From contig CP071493.1 of NCBI GenBank assembly GCA_017354895.1, positions 7,502,001 through 7,566,000 on the forward strand: 64,000 bases of DNA, written 5' to 3'. The first letter of the stretch is position 1. Each line of letters begins with the position of its first letter. The DNA comes from Podospora comata (lineage: Eukaryota; Ascomycota; Sordariomycetes; Sordariales; Podosporaceae). The position numbers were made by a program, and so were the translations under genes. The notes under the pieces were generated by a model, which worked only from the letters and a program-made list of their open reading frames with translations, made no database searches and was not told where the DNA came from. This document shows, one piece after another, positions 11,151-21,957 of this stretch.

Positions 11151-11838
11151 AAAAATAAAGAGCACCTCCAACCCGGCATATCTCACAGCACTTGGTTTTT
11201 TGATGTTGGGAAAAGCCTTTTTGAAGGATGATGACGAGGGGGGTTTTATACTCCGAAGATACTTCAAGACATTGCTGCTGGAAAGCCACAGAATCCACCA
11301 TATCTTACCATTTCAACCCGCCAGTATTGGAACCTTCTGGACTGACTCTGCGGTGTTACACCTAGGAGGGCCGATTGGGTAGTGGTGGGCGAGGAGGATG
11401 AGGAGGCTACAGGTAGCACGCAGTTAGACAGCACTTTTGGAATCAAATCTTTCAACTGAACTCGACCGTCGTTAATCACGCTCAAGTGACCCCACACATG
11501 ATTACATTATATCACATTTTGTCAGTGGCTCGGTGTATGAAACCCCGACTCGGCACGCGGAAGCCAACATAAATATGTTCTTCCCGGTCAAGGGAAATGT
11601 ATTGCCGCTTTTGGACTTGGGTGGGATGTGTAGTTAGGAGCAGCACTGCCTCTTCCACCCTACCCCCCTGTCAATTTCAGCTTGGAAAAAATATGTTTGA
11701 TTTCGAAATGTCTAAATTAACCAGCTTAAGTTCGAATAACGAATTTGCAAGTCAAGATAAAGGCCTAGTTGAATCGTCATATAAACCAACATACTACTTA
11801 TCTTAACTACAGTTCCATTTTATATTTACATACTTACA
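11151..11838. other. Intergenic DNA, no supported gene
   Basis: Only short overlapping frames occur. It becomes AT-rich towards the Gypsy fragment that starts near 11839. Confidence 0.4.
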
Positions 11839-11839
11839 G

Positions 11840-12430
11840 AAACCAGAGCTGTCCACCAAAGAGCGGCTTGTGAGGAAATCAGCACAGGAGAGGGCCCAGA
11901 CTTTTGGCAGATACATTCAGGCTGCCCGCGAGGAAATGGGTAAGTCTCAAGATCGACAAGCCAGACAAGCGAACCGCCACTGTCGGAAACCCGATTTCGA
12001 TATCGAAGACAAAGTAATGATTATCAAGAAGCAATAGTCTACCGATAGACCCAGCGACAAGTTGGATTTTCCCTTAACACAACAACCCTTCGAAATCATT
12101 AGCAAGATAGGCCATTCATACAAATTGAAGGTCCCCGAGGGATGGAGAATGGGAGACGTATTCCACGCCAACAGATTGAGAAAGCACCCTGACAATTCTT
12201 TGGAGGGACAAGAAGCGGAAAATCCAGGCCCTGAAGATGTGGGAGGTCACGAAAAATGGGAAGTCGAACGTATTCTTTCCTCAAGATTGCACTACGGCAA
12301 ACTTCAGTATCAGGCTGATTGGAGGGGTTGGGACCCAAGCCCGACGTGGTACCCGGCCTCAGACTTCAAGAACGCGCCCGACAAGATCGAGGAGTATCAT
12401 CGCGACAATCCCACCAAGGCAGGGCCCTGC
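11840..12430 (+). pseudogene. 3' fragment of a Ty3/Gypsy pol gene with chromodomain
   Basis: One plus-strand frame reads through the end of an integrase and into a chromodomain. The segment ERAQTFGRYIQAAREEMGKS and the later FEIISKIGHSYKLKVPE match the integrase C-terminal region. EKWEVERILSSRLHYGKLQY followed by WRGWDPSPTWYP is a typical chromodomain, which in chromoviruses guides insertion to heterochromatin. A TAG after MIIKKQ (about 12036-12038) replaces a position that is usually Trp, fitting RIP-type TGG to TAG. Reverse transcriptase, RNase H, protease and gag are all missing, so this is a dead remnant. Confidence 0.82.
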
Positions 12431-12675
12431 TTGCAGCCGGACTCTGTGTGCTTTCCTTTTTTCCCTATTCAGCTTACTATTTAATCAAAGTGATCAGATT
12501 TATCGTAACTTGCCTCGACTATCTACCTCTCCCGTGACAGAAACTAAACAAAGTCTGGCTGCAAGCAGGACTTTAGACGTAGCCAAGCTTGGACCTGTGA
12601 AAGCCCCCACGTGACTCTCACGTGGCCTGCGTTGCAGACCCACATCTCATGAGCCAGGGCCGTGACACTTACACT
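12431..12675. other. Remnant flank, possible LTR end
   Basis: This follows the chromodomain fragment and should include what is left of the element's 3' end. A short TGTGAAAGCC...CCGTGACA segment at about 12595-12667 has LTR-like termini but is too short to be a full LTR. Confidence 0.3.
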
Positions 12676-14861
12676 TCAAATGCTCCACTGCCAGAAAAGG
12701 ACCGAGGTCACTATAGCCAGTAACGCGAGACAATACTGCCCAAGTCCCGTAGCACCTTGAACATCATTCATCACCGCTGACCAAGTAGCAACTAAAATCG
12801 TCACCAAAATCAACAACACCACGACCAATACCCGCACCAAGTCGTCGCGAATTCCCTCAACCATTAGAAAGCCCCAGCCTCCGGGTATATTGGCAGAACT
12901 ATTTAAATGCCTGTGCCATCTCAGTTCGGCCCACAGCTTCTTCGGCAGCAACTCCACTGCCATTAGTCCCAAATGGTCACCAGGGTCGAGGAACATGTGC
13001 ATGAAAATATGAGGCGGCATTGGAAGATCTCCAATTTTAGGGGGGCAAGGACGAAAAGAGTATTCTTGTTTCATCACCTCTTGCGTGGAGGGGATGGAAT
13101 TCGCCTCGTAGCTCCCCACGACCTCCCCAGACTTTTGGAGGAAGAGCAGCTGGAATCTTATGTATTGCATCGTCTTGGGTTTCACGAAGGGGTTCCAGGC
13201 AGAAGCCGTCCTGGTCGCGTGATAGGCATTGTTGAGTCTCTGAAACATCTCGCCATCGTTCGCAACATCGGTTACATCCACATTGACCAGCTTTGTGAGG
13301 CGACGACCCATCGTACTTCTGATGTTAACACACAGCAGGAGAAACTTCTTGGTTCCGGCTGGAATGAACAGCGCTTCATGCTCGCTGTCATCTCCCGATA
13401 GGGACGTATACGGGGAATGTACAGGGGATGCTCCCGCTTCCATCATTTCTGCGCCGCTATTCACAGAGGCTTGGTTGCTGCTGGAAGGTAACCCAGCTGT
13501 AAGGGTACCGTGGCTATGGCACGAAAGCGTATCTGTGTTGGAGCCAGCAGCTTGCGTGGCGAAAGCTTTGGCAGCTTTAGCATGTGACTCCGGGACTTGT
13601 AGACGCAGTCGATCTCCGCATCGCTGAATTTCGTTTTGGTCAGTTAGGTTCGAAGACGAACTGTCGACTGGATATTCAAGGGGAAAAATTGCAGAAAACT
13701 CACACATGTCCATGAGACCCTGAACTGTCCAGGCGGTACGTCTTGCTGGCAAAAGTCCAGTATGGCGTTACGACAGTACTTCCATATCATTGTGAATGCA
13801 AAAGGTCTGCTTCGTGGTCTCTCGTCGGGAGACATGGTGAGTCCGTTTTCGCGAGGGATTGATGTTCTGGCCCTGTCGCTTTGTGTCTCCCTTGCCGCCA
13901 TGACTTGCCCAGTGTACTCGGTGTCCAGTTTCAGCCAAGCTCTGAATGCTGAATGAAACAACAAGAAGGCAGTTGATTGTAGCATAAAGGTCTTGACGTC
14001 CTTCAGTGTTTCTAGTGCAGCTTCATCAGGGTCATAATCGGAATCGTCGTCGCTGTCAGGTAAATCTTTCAGGTATCCTAACAATTTAGACTTGGCCCCA
14101 CTTCGTCCCCATCCATTCTCATGCCCATTGTTGTTTAGAATAGCCTCCTTGATTAGGACGGAGAGCCTCCTTGCCGCAACACGAACAAACCCCGCTGCCA
14201 TCGTTTGAAGGTATGTCCTTGCCTCTTTCTCCAAATCTCTGCCATAGTTGCGCAAAAGACGTCTGAGATTTATGTGAAATCTCTCTGGACCAACTCGAGT
14301 CATTGCTACACCGTACAGAGGTCGGAGCTGTTCGTTGTGAAGAAGCAAGTACCGGAGTTCATATAGCGCACTGTTGTCGACCTCACTCATGGCGGAAGTT
14401 TGAGATGATCCGAGTGATGGAGCCCCAGAGAAAATACTTTCAATATCACTATCCTCGCCATCCGTATTTGTTAGGTTCGTAGATAATGGTTGACGTCCAA
14501 CGTGGGGCAATTCGATCTCAACCTTCTGGTCTCCCTCGGGTTCAATCTCAACCTTCTGGTCTCCCTCGGGTTCGATCGTCGAGTGTGACGGCGCGCGTCC
14601 GCTGGTATGGAGAGACGGTTTAACATCGCCTCTGACTTTTATCGTCGCTACCATACAGTAAACACACCGCAGATGACCGCAGACCGAGCAAAAAGCATCT
14701 ATAGCCATGCTCATAGGCCCGTAACGACACATCTCCTACCCCTCGGTTAATGAATGCCCTGCCAGTTGATAGAAAGACAAGTGGGTAACCGAGATACTGT
14801 ATGTACTTACGCAATACCAAACTTCGTTGGATTTGGTCTTGGTGTCAGCTGCCATCATCAT
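12676..14861 (-). CDS. Zinc-ribbon and C-terminal two-pass membrane protein, unknown function
   Basis: Three exons: 14861-14811, 14735-13704 and 13623-12676 (676 aa). Introns are GTAAGT...TAG and GTGAGT...CTAAC...CAG. The first splice builds an N-terminal Cys cluster: WYCEMC, then FCSVCGHLRC and VYC (residues about 15-44). This W-x-C-x2-C-x-x-GPM form is common at the start of uncharacterised fungal proteins and should bind zinc. A 10-residue unit (EPEGDQKVEI) is tandemly duplicated near residue 75. A helical, acidic middle (LPDSDDDSDYDPDEAALETL) follows. The C-terminus has two membrane helices (around VLVVVLLILVTILVATW and LALLAIVTSVLFW), preceded by IPGGWGFLMVEG, a motif seen ahead of the anchor in related fungal proteins. 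A tail anchored in a membrane with the zinc cluster cytosolic is inferred. Confidence 0.78.
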
Positions 14862-15294
14862 TACCTATAATCAGGCAGGGAATCTTCTCGGTAGTGCGGG
14901 GCAGTAAAGTTTGATGCTTATATTGTAAGCATAGTTGTTGGGCTATAAACCTCAAAAATTGCGATTTGTCTGTTCGTACACATAGGACGAAGCAATACAG
15001 TAGACAATCTTTTGAAAACCAGCACTTTTGCAAACTGATGCAGGCTGGTATTGGGGCCTCCAATACAACGTGTAGTACTGGGCTGTAAGAACTATGAAGC
15101 AGATCTGTGGAATCGAATGGGCACGTGGTGAAGTTAAATACTGTGCATTTGCCAAGGCCTCCGGAGCCCAACACCCTCCCACTGATGCCTGGGCGCTTAT
15201 TCATTGATGCCTTAGAAATGGGCAAGTTAAATTGTTAAGAGGGCGCTGGCAAGGCGCTGGTTGGCAGTGCACGAGGCTGCAAGGAGAGAGTAAG
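14862..15294. other. Promoter region of the zinc-ribbon gene and LTR flank
   Basis: No coding feature is supported. It lies between the minus-strand start at 14861 and the LTR beginning at 15295. Confidence 0.4.
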
Positions 15295-15669
15295 TGTGAC
15301 GATCCCCTGTCCAGAACCTCTGAAAGGGATACCGGTTGAAGGCGAACTTCTAGATATTGGATCGGTGCAGCTAACCAGCGCACAACAAGATGTCTCGATG
15401 TAAACACAAGATACCGCGAACACAAGCTGTGATTGCATACTGCGGAACTATCTACAAGCTGTTTAGTTCCTCCGAATATATAGACCGTAAATCCCTAAGT
15501 ACCTTCGTACCTAGCTCACTCCCGCTCACCAGTGATCCGTGGTAATCCGGCTCACCTTTTCCAAGCAGTGAGCCGTGTCCTACCCCACTGTCTTGTTTCC
15601 TGCCTCCGATCGGCACACGTGATCAGCTGCAGTCTTCTCTTGGCCTTGCTATATGGTTGGTTCGTGACA
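15295..15669 (+). mobile_element. LTR of family L1 (copy 2, 5' side of the Cys-rich ORF element)
   Basis: It starts TGTGACGATCCCC, shares the conserved first 200 bp and TATA-like box (GAATATATAGACC) with the other copies, and ends GGTTCGTGACA. Its 3' half matches the LTR at 6262-6691. It has the same orientation as the LTR at 16621, with the Cys-rich ORF between them. Confidence 0.6.
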
Positions 15670-15897
15670 CGATGCTCCCCGTCAACATCTTCCGTCCCGA
15701 AAGACTCGAAACTGTTTTCCCTGTACCTTGGCGCTGCGGTTCCCTCCTCGCGTAAGTGGTCCTTCTCCTTTTCCTTCTCCCTTAAGCTCGCTCCAGCATG
15801 CCTGATGATGGTGGACCGTGTAGAGAAACGTTATCGTGACACGACTCGTGAACGCAAAGTCCTTTCTGCTTCGATTGCCGAAAACGATTTCGAAATC

Positions 15898-16475
15898 ATG
15901 CCTTGTTCTCGTTGCTGGAAAGCGAAACCCAAAAGACGCTGTATTATGAAGGAAGAGTCAAATCGCTGCCTGAGCTGCGTTCGGATGGGGAAATCGTGTG
16001 ATGGGCCGAGTGTGGCTGATTCCTGTGGGTGCCTGGATTGTGTTCAATGGTTTTTTTCTTGCTGACGATCGTAGTGGTCAGAAACTTGTCGGAACAAAAG
16101 AAAATTGACGAAAAGATAGTTGCGAAAGAAGAGCTGTTAGCAGAAACACTGAGCGCCTTGACTCGATTGCGCAAACAGCGCGCGTCGATGCGTGACTGGG
16201 GCGCGGAACTCTTTCGTTGGGGGATGGAGTCGCTGGATGAGGTGGACGGACTGGCGCCCTCCTCGCCCGAACCTGCGGAGCCACCGGGAGAGCAGTCCTT
16301 GGTCGGCCAGGCCCCCTCGCTGGGTGCCTTCGGTGTCGTAGACTGGGAGGCCGTCGGCACTGCTTCCCCTAATCCCGGCGTCTCCTTCGAGCCCCCCGTT
16401 GGTCTCGATAGGCTGGTTGATCCGGGGCCCGTAGTCGGTCAGGGTTCTTTCGGTAAAACTCCTCCAACTTCCTAG
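15898..16475 (+). CDS. Retroelement-associated Cys-rich coiled-coil protein (Zn2Cys6-like)
   Basis: Two exons, 15898-16024 and 16075-16475 (175 aa); the 50-nt intron has GTGGGT, a GCTGAC branch point and GTAG. The start MPCSRCWKAK opens a six-cysteine cluster of form C-x2-C-x8-C-x8-C-x2-C-x6-C ending SCDG, close to a fungal Zn2Cys6 cluster. The splice restores a coiled coil beginning LVRNLSEQKKIDEKI and running to about residue 95. The rest is Pro/Gly-rich. Proteins of this form, MPCSRC start plus coiled coil, are widespread near fungal retroelements. It lies between two same-orientation L1 LTRs with no pol gene, so it is read as cargo or a gag-like product of a non-autonomous element. It could also be a host gene trapped between solo LTRs. 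The function is unknown. Confidence 0.75.
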
Positions 16476-16620
16476 GGCAATTAAGATTTATTACTGGTTC
16501 CTACGAGTTATCTATAGCCGGATAATCTAACTGGTTAACTAGATATTCTAGCTGTCCGTTATTAATATAGGAATCTAGTACTTCCTCTACGTCGTACTTC
16601 TGCTCTTTGTCCTCGGTTTT

Positions 16621-17016
16621 TGTGACGAACCCATATCCAGAACCTCTGAAAGGGATACTGGTTGAAGGCACTTCTGAACAATCCTGGTTCGGTACAGCTA
16701 AACAGTGTACAACAATGGCTTGTCTCAATCACAACAGTCTAGATACCAACGATTGTGACTTGTATTGCATACTGCGGAAACACCAGCCAGTTCCTCCGTA
16801 TATATAGACCTTGGGACCGTGGACCGTTGACTTACAGACGGTCCTCGGTCCACCTCTGATTGGCCGATACTGGACCGTGGACCGTGAGCCCCGCCGCGGT
16901 CCCCGGTCCGCATCTTATTGGTCCGTTCCGTCCATCTGGACCGTGAGCCCCGCTCGATCGCTCGGTCCAGCCCTGATTGGTTCCTCGTGGCCCCACTGTT
17001 CTCCAAGACCGTGACA
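16621..17016 (+). mobile_element. LTR of family L1 (copy 3, alternative 3' half)
   Basis: It starts TGTGACGAACCC and ends ACCGTGACA. The 5' half matches the family through the TATA-like box (CGTATATATAGACC). The 3' half is unrelated to copies 1 and 2 and contains about three repeats of a roughly 60-bp unit built on GGACCGTGGACCGT, with CTGATTGG-like ends. Confidence 0.6.
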
Positions 17017-17097
17017 AACCAGTATCCCTTTCAGAGGTTCTGGATAGGGGTTCGTCACAAGTATCCCTTTTAAAGGTTTTGGATCGGGGTTCGTTAT
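17012..17097 (-). repeat. Two inverted partial copies of the L1 LTR start
   Basis: On the minus strand, 17059-17017 reads as the first 43 bp of the LTR. Immediately beside it, 17097-17060 is a second copy in which G-to-A changes (TATAACGAACCCC for TGTGACGAACCCC) look like RIP. Together with copy 3 they create a palindrome-like arrangement, best explained by nested insertion. TA-rich DNA continues to about 17320. Confidence 0.6.
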
Positions 17098-18685
17098 ATC
17101 TAAGCTATCCCCCAGTAATAAACTAAATCTAGTATAAATGCGTATAGATATTTAAGCTTAACCCAGTCGTTTAGTTAAATCTTTAGTAAAATGCATTCCT
17201 TAGGATATTATATAACTAATTATAATTTTAGTTTCAGAGATCGGAATAGTAAATATCTAGCTATATAAAAAGTTATACTTCGTAATTATTCCGCCTAAAA
17301 GCCTGAAATCACGAGCTCGATGTACCGAAGTATCTATATTTTTAGCACCCGTTTTATTTTCGACTTCTATTTTCTGTCGGCGCTCACATGCCTCAGGTTC
17401 ATTGGAAGACGGAGGGGTGTGAATGTAGAAGATAGGGAGAGAAATCTTCCTCAGTTTTTGGCAGTGTGTCTTCCGAAATTTGCATCGGATTTCCCTGGAA
17501 ATGACAGTCTGGATGTTCAGACAAGAGAATCAAAGCTCTCCGGGCCCCAGCACACAGTGGCCTTAAGATCTATAACGCTGCTGAATTTCCCAACCATTTG
17601 GGTCAAGAATTGGTTGCAGACTTGTACACCTTTCTACCTTGTCACACTGGAAAAGTCTCTTGAAAAGCATCGACTGCCCTCAAATTCAATATTTGAAGTT
17701 TCTCTAGACACATACAAGCACAACACCGACAATAACGACATTATTTTCTCGCTTTGTACGTCAAAAAGTCTCACGAAATGTGCATAAAGCCCAGCATCCA
17801 GAAAGCGAGCAATTCGAGCAAAGGCTTGCTGTCCTCTCTCCTCACGACAGCCACGCCCGTCTCGTCAGCGTCCATCAAACAGCCCCAAGGCAGCATCGTA
17901 CAAGCTGGGACATTCGAGGTCCCTTTCACAGAAAGGCGGAAGCATGACATCCATCAGCACAAGCCCCGAGACCGAGATACCCGTCGTTTGGCCGTCTAGA
18001 CCTCCCACCGAACAAAAGCGAATAAGGCCAGTAATTGCATTGTCTTCAAGCCCCGAATCGTCCCGCCGCTCCCCTGGCCGGCTGGTAGCACCGGTTTTAT
18101 GACCACCGACTCCCAACGGACCGCCAGCCGCTCCCCGCCACCAGCCAAACTTGAACAGTGGGACAATGCCGATGTTGAAGGCTTTCGCACTCGATATCAT
18201 CACCACCAGTGCGGCAGCGCAGAATCCCTAACTCCGGCTGGTCACCCAACACCTGCGTCGGTGCGACAGCCGATAGCTTGAGCGAGTTTTCTCGCTCCCA
18301 ATCTTCCCTCTGCGGCGCGGCAGCATCAACTGGCCGTGATGAGCTAATGACATTACACGACGATGTGACGAGTCGTAGTGTAGAAATCCCCCTTCGCACA
18401 AGACACTTCACAGCTTCGGAGCGGGCAGAGCTGCACAACGGGTCGCAGGAAAAGAACGGTGGGGGACCGGAGACTGAAACCAGGGTGGGTGACGAGAGAG
18501 GTCGAAGGGGGTGGCTAACAGAAGCTCAACAGCGAGAGTACATCAAGCGATCACGAATCCCGCTAAGAAGACCAGACTTTCAGGTTCGGTTTGAGGGGGT
18601 GGCGTACCAGCAGATCACGTCAGGCTTTTCCAAGCGAAAGTCTATTTAACAGAATACGGCTACCAGAGATTAGACTTGCTAGATT
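17098..18685. other. RIP-like AT-rich DNA, then intergenic sequence
   Basis: 17100-17320 is TA-rich and presumably decayed retroelement DNA. Frames at 17320-17787, 17865-18206 (minus) and 18209-18649 have no recognisable motif, and conflict with frames on the other strand. No gene is supported. Confidence 0.4.
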
Positions 18686-18948
18686 TTAGGTTTGGGCAAG
18701 CTCAGCAGCGGGCATTCCGAGGGCGGCGGCAGTGATGGTGAAGGCGGCAGGACCGAGGTAGAAGATCCCGTAAAACAAGGCATCGTTGCTGATGAGTATG
18801 GCATGCGAAGAGACTTTGTGAATGAGTACAAAAGTGCAGAAAGGAGGAAGACAGAATGGACTACAGTTCTGTGTCGATGCCAACAGCCCGCACATGTGTT
18901 TTTGTCAGATGCGTCTTTTGGCTTTGGTGGTCTCGGCGCGGGAGTCAT
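18686..18948 (-). CDS. Possible small membrane protein, two exons
   Basis: The strongest part is the 3' frame, which ends FYLGPAAFTITAAALGMPAAE and stops at 18686. It is a hydrophobic helix with a very consistent C-ending codon choice. A plausible first exon starts at ATG 18948 (MTPAPRPPKPKDASDKN). An intron with donor GTGCGG after DKNT and acceptor AAAG before SSHAILISNDALF would give about 60 aa. The splice is not certain, and the 3' frame could instead start within the intron. The family is not recognised. Confidence 0.35.
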
Positions 18949-19586
18949 GACAGAGCTGGCGTAAACTCAAGTTCAAAAGGTACCTCGGGTAGCGTGGCAA
19001 TGGACTGGAAATACGACGTCAGTCGCGGAAATAGGCCCTTGCACTTTCCTCGCACCAACACACCGATCAAAGTAATCGCTGCTCTGGTCCAGGGTGCTCG
19101 CCCGAGCTAACAGCACCTCGAGGTAGCTTCCGGTCGGGTTGCTAAAAAGCTGGCTGCCACACGGCTTCAGACCGCCTGTCTCCCACAGGGGCCAATGGGC
19201 CCCGTCATTCACACTTCCAAGAGGGAGGGTCGGGTGCCTAGTCAGTTTCCCGACTGACGAAGCTGGCTGCTGGACCGTTACAAAGAACGACTCGTCGACA
19301 AAGACACCCTCCCTTTTTTTATTTATTTTTTTAAATGTCGACAATCTTATTGTCAGCCATGGCATATTCCTGCAAATCCTACAATGCTATTGTCCCCCAA
19401 ATCCTCCCTCACCCAACGGAGAAAGTATTTAACCATCATATTGGACCCCTTTTCAGGCAATACATCATCATCATCATCACCATCATCATCGCCAACTCTT
19501 CACTACCAACAACACAAACACATATCCACAAAACCAGTCGATCTTTTCCTACTCAACCCACAAAACCACAACCAGTCAGGACAAAG
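18949..19586. other. Intergenic DNA, no supported gene
   Basis: This is the likely promoter and 5' UTR of the small ORF at 19587. It contains CAT/ATC-rich simple sequence near 19465-19490. Confidence 0.4.
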
Positions 19587-19904
19587 ATGCCTTCCAACAA
19601 CAACAACCACAACAACAACCCCTACTTCTTCTTCTCCTCCTACAACCCAAACAACTCCTACTCCACCCCCCAAAGGACCCGGCGCAATGCCATCGTAGGA
19701 GTTGACTTCCTCCCTTTCCCCTCCTACACCCGCCGGAATGCATTTTCCGGACCATCCACCTCCACCACTAAAGCTACTGAATACAAGAGTAGCAGTGGAG
19801 CTTACTACCCATCTTCTTACACTTCTTACACTTCTTACTCTTCTTCTTCTTCTTCTTCTTCTTCTTCTTCTTCTTCTTCTTCTTCTTCTTCCAAGAAGTA
19901 TTAA
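19587..19904 (+). CDS. Small Asn/Tyr/Ser-rich protein with poly-serine tail
   Basis: A 105-aa frame starts at ATG 19587 (MPSNNNNHNNNPYFFFSSYN). Two RRNA-containing segments lie in the middle (PQRTRRNAIVGVDFLPFPSY and YTRRNAFSG). Tyr/Ser repeats follow, then a run of about 18 serines and KKY. The serine run is coded by a pure TCT microsatellite, so its length should vary between strains. No signal peptide or domain is seen. The repeated [P/Y]xRTRRNA and FPSY elements suggest a real protein. A longer frame from 19335 has no better start. Confidence 0.42.
   Translation: MPSNNNNHNNNPYFFFSSYNPNNSYSTPQRTRRNAIVGVDFLPFPSYTRRNAFSGPSTSTTKATEYKSSSGAYYPSSYTSYTSYSSSSSSSSSSSSSSSSSSKKY
19837..19891 (+). 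repeat. TCT microsatellite encoding poly-Ser
   Basis: An almost pure trinucleotide run in the reading frame of the small ORF. It is expected to change length by slippage. Confidence 0.9.
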
Positions 19905-19998
19905 ACGGCCTCGGTAGTTAGCTTACTCCTGCTTTGAACAGCAGGGGAGGTCTCAAAGGGGGTAATACCAGGCCTGGGTTTTGTGGAGAGGTAATTAA

Positions 19999-20029
<31 letters not shown>

Positions 20030-20777
20030 AGATAGGTAATTAGAAAAGACACAGAAGCAAAGTGGGTTTGACCGTGGTGGTCATACTTTGGCGAGCCTCA
20101 GTTAGCAGATTACTCCTGACCTTTTCTTTTCAGGGAAGGCTTTGTGTTTGTTGGCGGTGGTGATCGATAATCACACTCTGATAAACCTAAAAATATGAAA
20201 CCATTTTCTTTCTTTTCTTGTTGAAGTTACCTAGTTCAATGATGCACATTTGACAATACTATGGTTCCAGAGTCAAAGACTGATTCACGAAATCCGAAAG
20301 CATAAGAAGTAAGAGAGGTGAGAATATTTTGAATTTACTCCTCATCCGCAGTCTCTTTTTGAGATCTGCTTCCGTTTCCAAAAAAAAAACTATGAATCCA
20401 AGCCCTTCGTTGGGCTGATAAATAAGAAGTAATATATATATACCACAAAAGAAAAAAAAAGTATCCAAGATCCACACCTTTTTTTGATGATCCCAACTGT
20501 TCAAAAATGATACAAACAACAAGTAAATGGGTATAATGTTGGGCGCAGGGAAGTCAAATCGCTGGAAGTTGCCGAACCGAGAAAAAAAACTCCAAAACTC
20601 CCCGCTTAAATCCCAAAGACCCAAAACAATGATGTGTGTGGTATCATGTCCCAAGAAATATCCTCACAACGCCGGAGAATGCAATGCAAAAAAGCCAGCC
20701 ACAAACAAGCCAATGATGAGCCACCACTCCTTCTTCACAGTCCAACCAACCCCCCCACCCTCTTCTCTCAGACAGCT
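19905..20777. other. Intergenic DNA with GA microsatellite
   Basis: A GA/GATA-rich run lies at about 20002-20036 and several A-tracts occur at 20380-20600. No gene is seen. The part near 20778 should be the 3' UTR of the bHLH gene. Confidence 0.5.
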
Positions 20778-21957
20778 CTAGTTCCAAACAGGAAGCTGCT
20801 GTGGCTGAGGGCCGCCTCTGCTCATCAAAAGCATCTCCAACCCCTCCATTCTCCCCCTCAGCGCATTGTTCTCCGTCTCCAGTCCGAGGTTTCTCCGCTC
20901 CAGTTGCATGATGTACTCGGTGGCTTTGGCCAAGATGGTGGCCTTGTTGAGCTTGGCCGCTGGGGAGAGACCGCCGAGGAACTCGTCCGCCATCATGTCG
21001 TCGGCGCCATTCTCCTCGTAGGCGCCGGGGTTCTCCATTCTCTGCGCCACGATGCGGAGTGCTGGGACGGCGTCGCGGAGCTGCGAAATCTTGTCGTTAA
21101 GGTTGGTGCGGTACCGCTTCTCGATCATGTTGTGGGCCGTCTTCTTGGGTCCGGCGGCGGAGTTGTCCTTGGAGGACCGGCGAGGGGCGGCTGCTGGTGG
21201 GGGGGAGGACCGCTTGGGCGCGGGGAGGGGCTCGTCGTCCTCGGACGGGATTGAGGTCTTGCGCTTAAGGTTGCGGGATGGGTACCTCTTGGAGGCATCG
21301 TCCATGGAGGCAGCCATCTGTCGTTGTTGGGAGGGGAGAGGGGCAACCATGATGGGCGCCGTTTGGAAGAGGGGCGCTTGGCTGTCGATGCCTTCGGTGC
21401 CAATGACGGTGGCCATGGGGTTGACCGCGGGGCTTAGTGACGGGTTGCGGAGGTAGTTGTTGCTGGTGGCGTTGCTAGTCAAGATGGACCCGTCAAAGGG
21501 GTTGGTCTTGAACAGAGCTTCGGGCTCTGGGGAGTGCTCGATCCTGTCCCAGTCAACCCACTGGTCGGCAGTGGGGTAGCTGAAGGAGCTTGAGGAGAGA
21601 ACAGGAGAGATGGGCGAGATGGGGGAGGCTGCCGAGTCCGAGTTGAAGTCGGTGCCAAAGTCCTCAAAGTTGTCAAAGATGGGTGAGAAGTCAGAGTATG
21701 ATTGCTGTCGATGATGTTAGCTCTCCTGACCGAGACATGTATGTTATAGTTACACATGGGTATTTATGCAGAGAGTCCAGGTGGGTATTGAACAGGGGTA
21801 GGTAGGCAGCTACACCATACCCCGCACCGTTCACTGCTGGGAGAGAAGATGGTGAAAGACACAAGGAAAAAAGGTCACTAACAAGCTGGGCAGCATCAAA
21901 GGAGGTGGTGGCATATGGGTCGAATGATGTCGACGAGTTGATAGTTAGTCCAGACAT
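20778..21957 (-). CDS. bHLH transcription factor of the SREBP type (no membrane segments)
   Basis: Two exons: 21957-21883 and 21704-20778 (333 aa). The intron is GTTAGT...CTAAC...CAG in phase 0, about 178 nt. The N-terminus is acidic and Ser/Pro-rich, like an activation domain ([19 protein letters not shown]). The basic region carries [16 protein letters not shown] near residue 215. The tyrosine in EKRYR, in place of the usual arginine, marks the SREBP class, which binds both sterol-response elements and E-boxes. A long loop precedes helix 2 ([18 protein letters not shown]) and a leucine-zipper-like end. No transmembrane helices follow, so it would be a soluble nuclear factor of the fungal SrbB/Hms1-like kind and not a membrane-released SREBP. 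Known relatives act in sterol, hypoxia or morphogenesis control; the exact role here is not known. Confidence 0.88.

Noticed and set aside
12595-12667. Short TGTGA...GTGACA segment as a complete LTR
   Set aside because: Only 73 bp and no second copy; noted as a possible LTR end only.
17320-17787. 155-codon plus-strand frame after the LTR nest
   Set aside because: No motif and AT-rich start; probably part of decayed repeat DNA.
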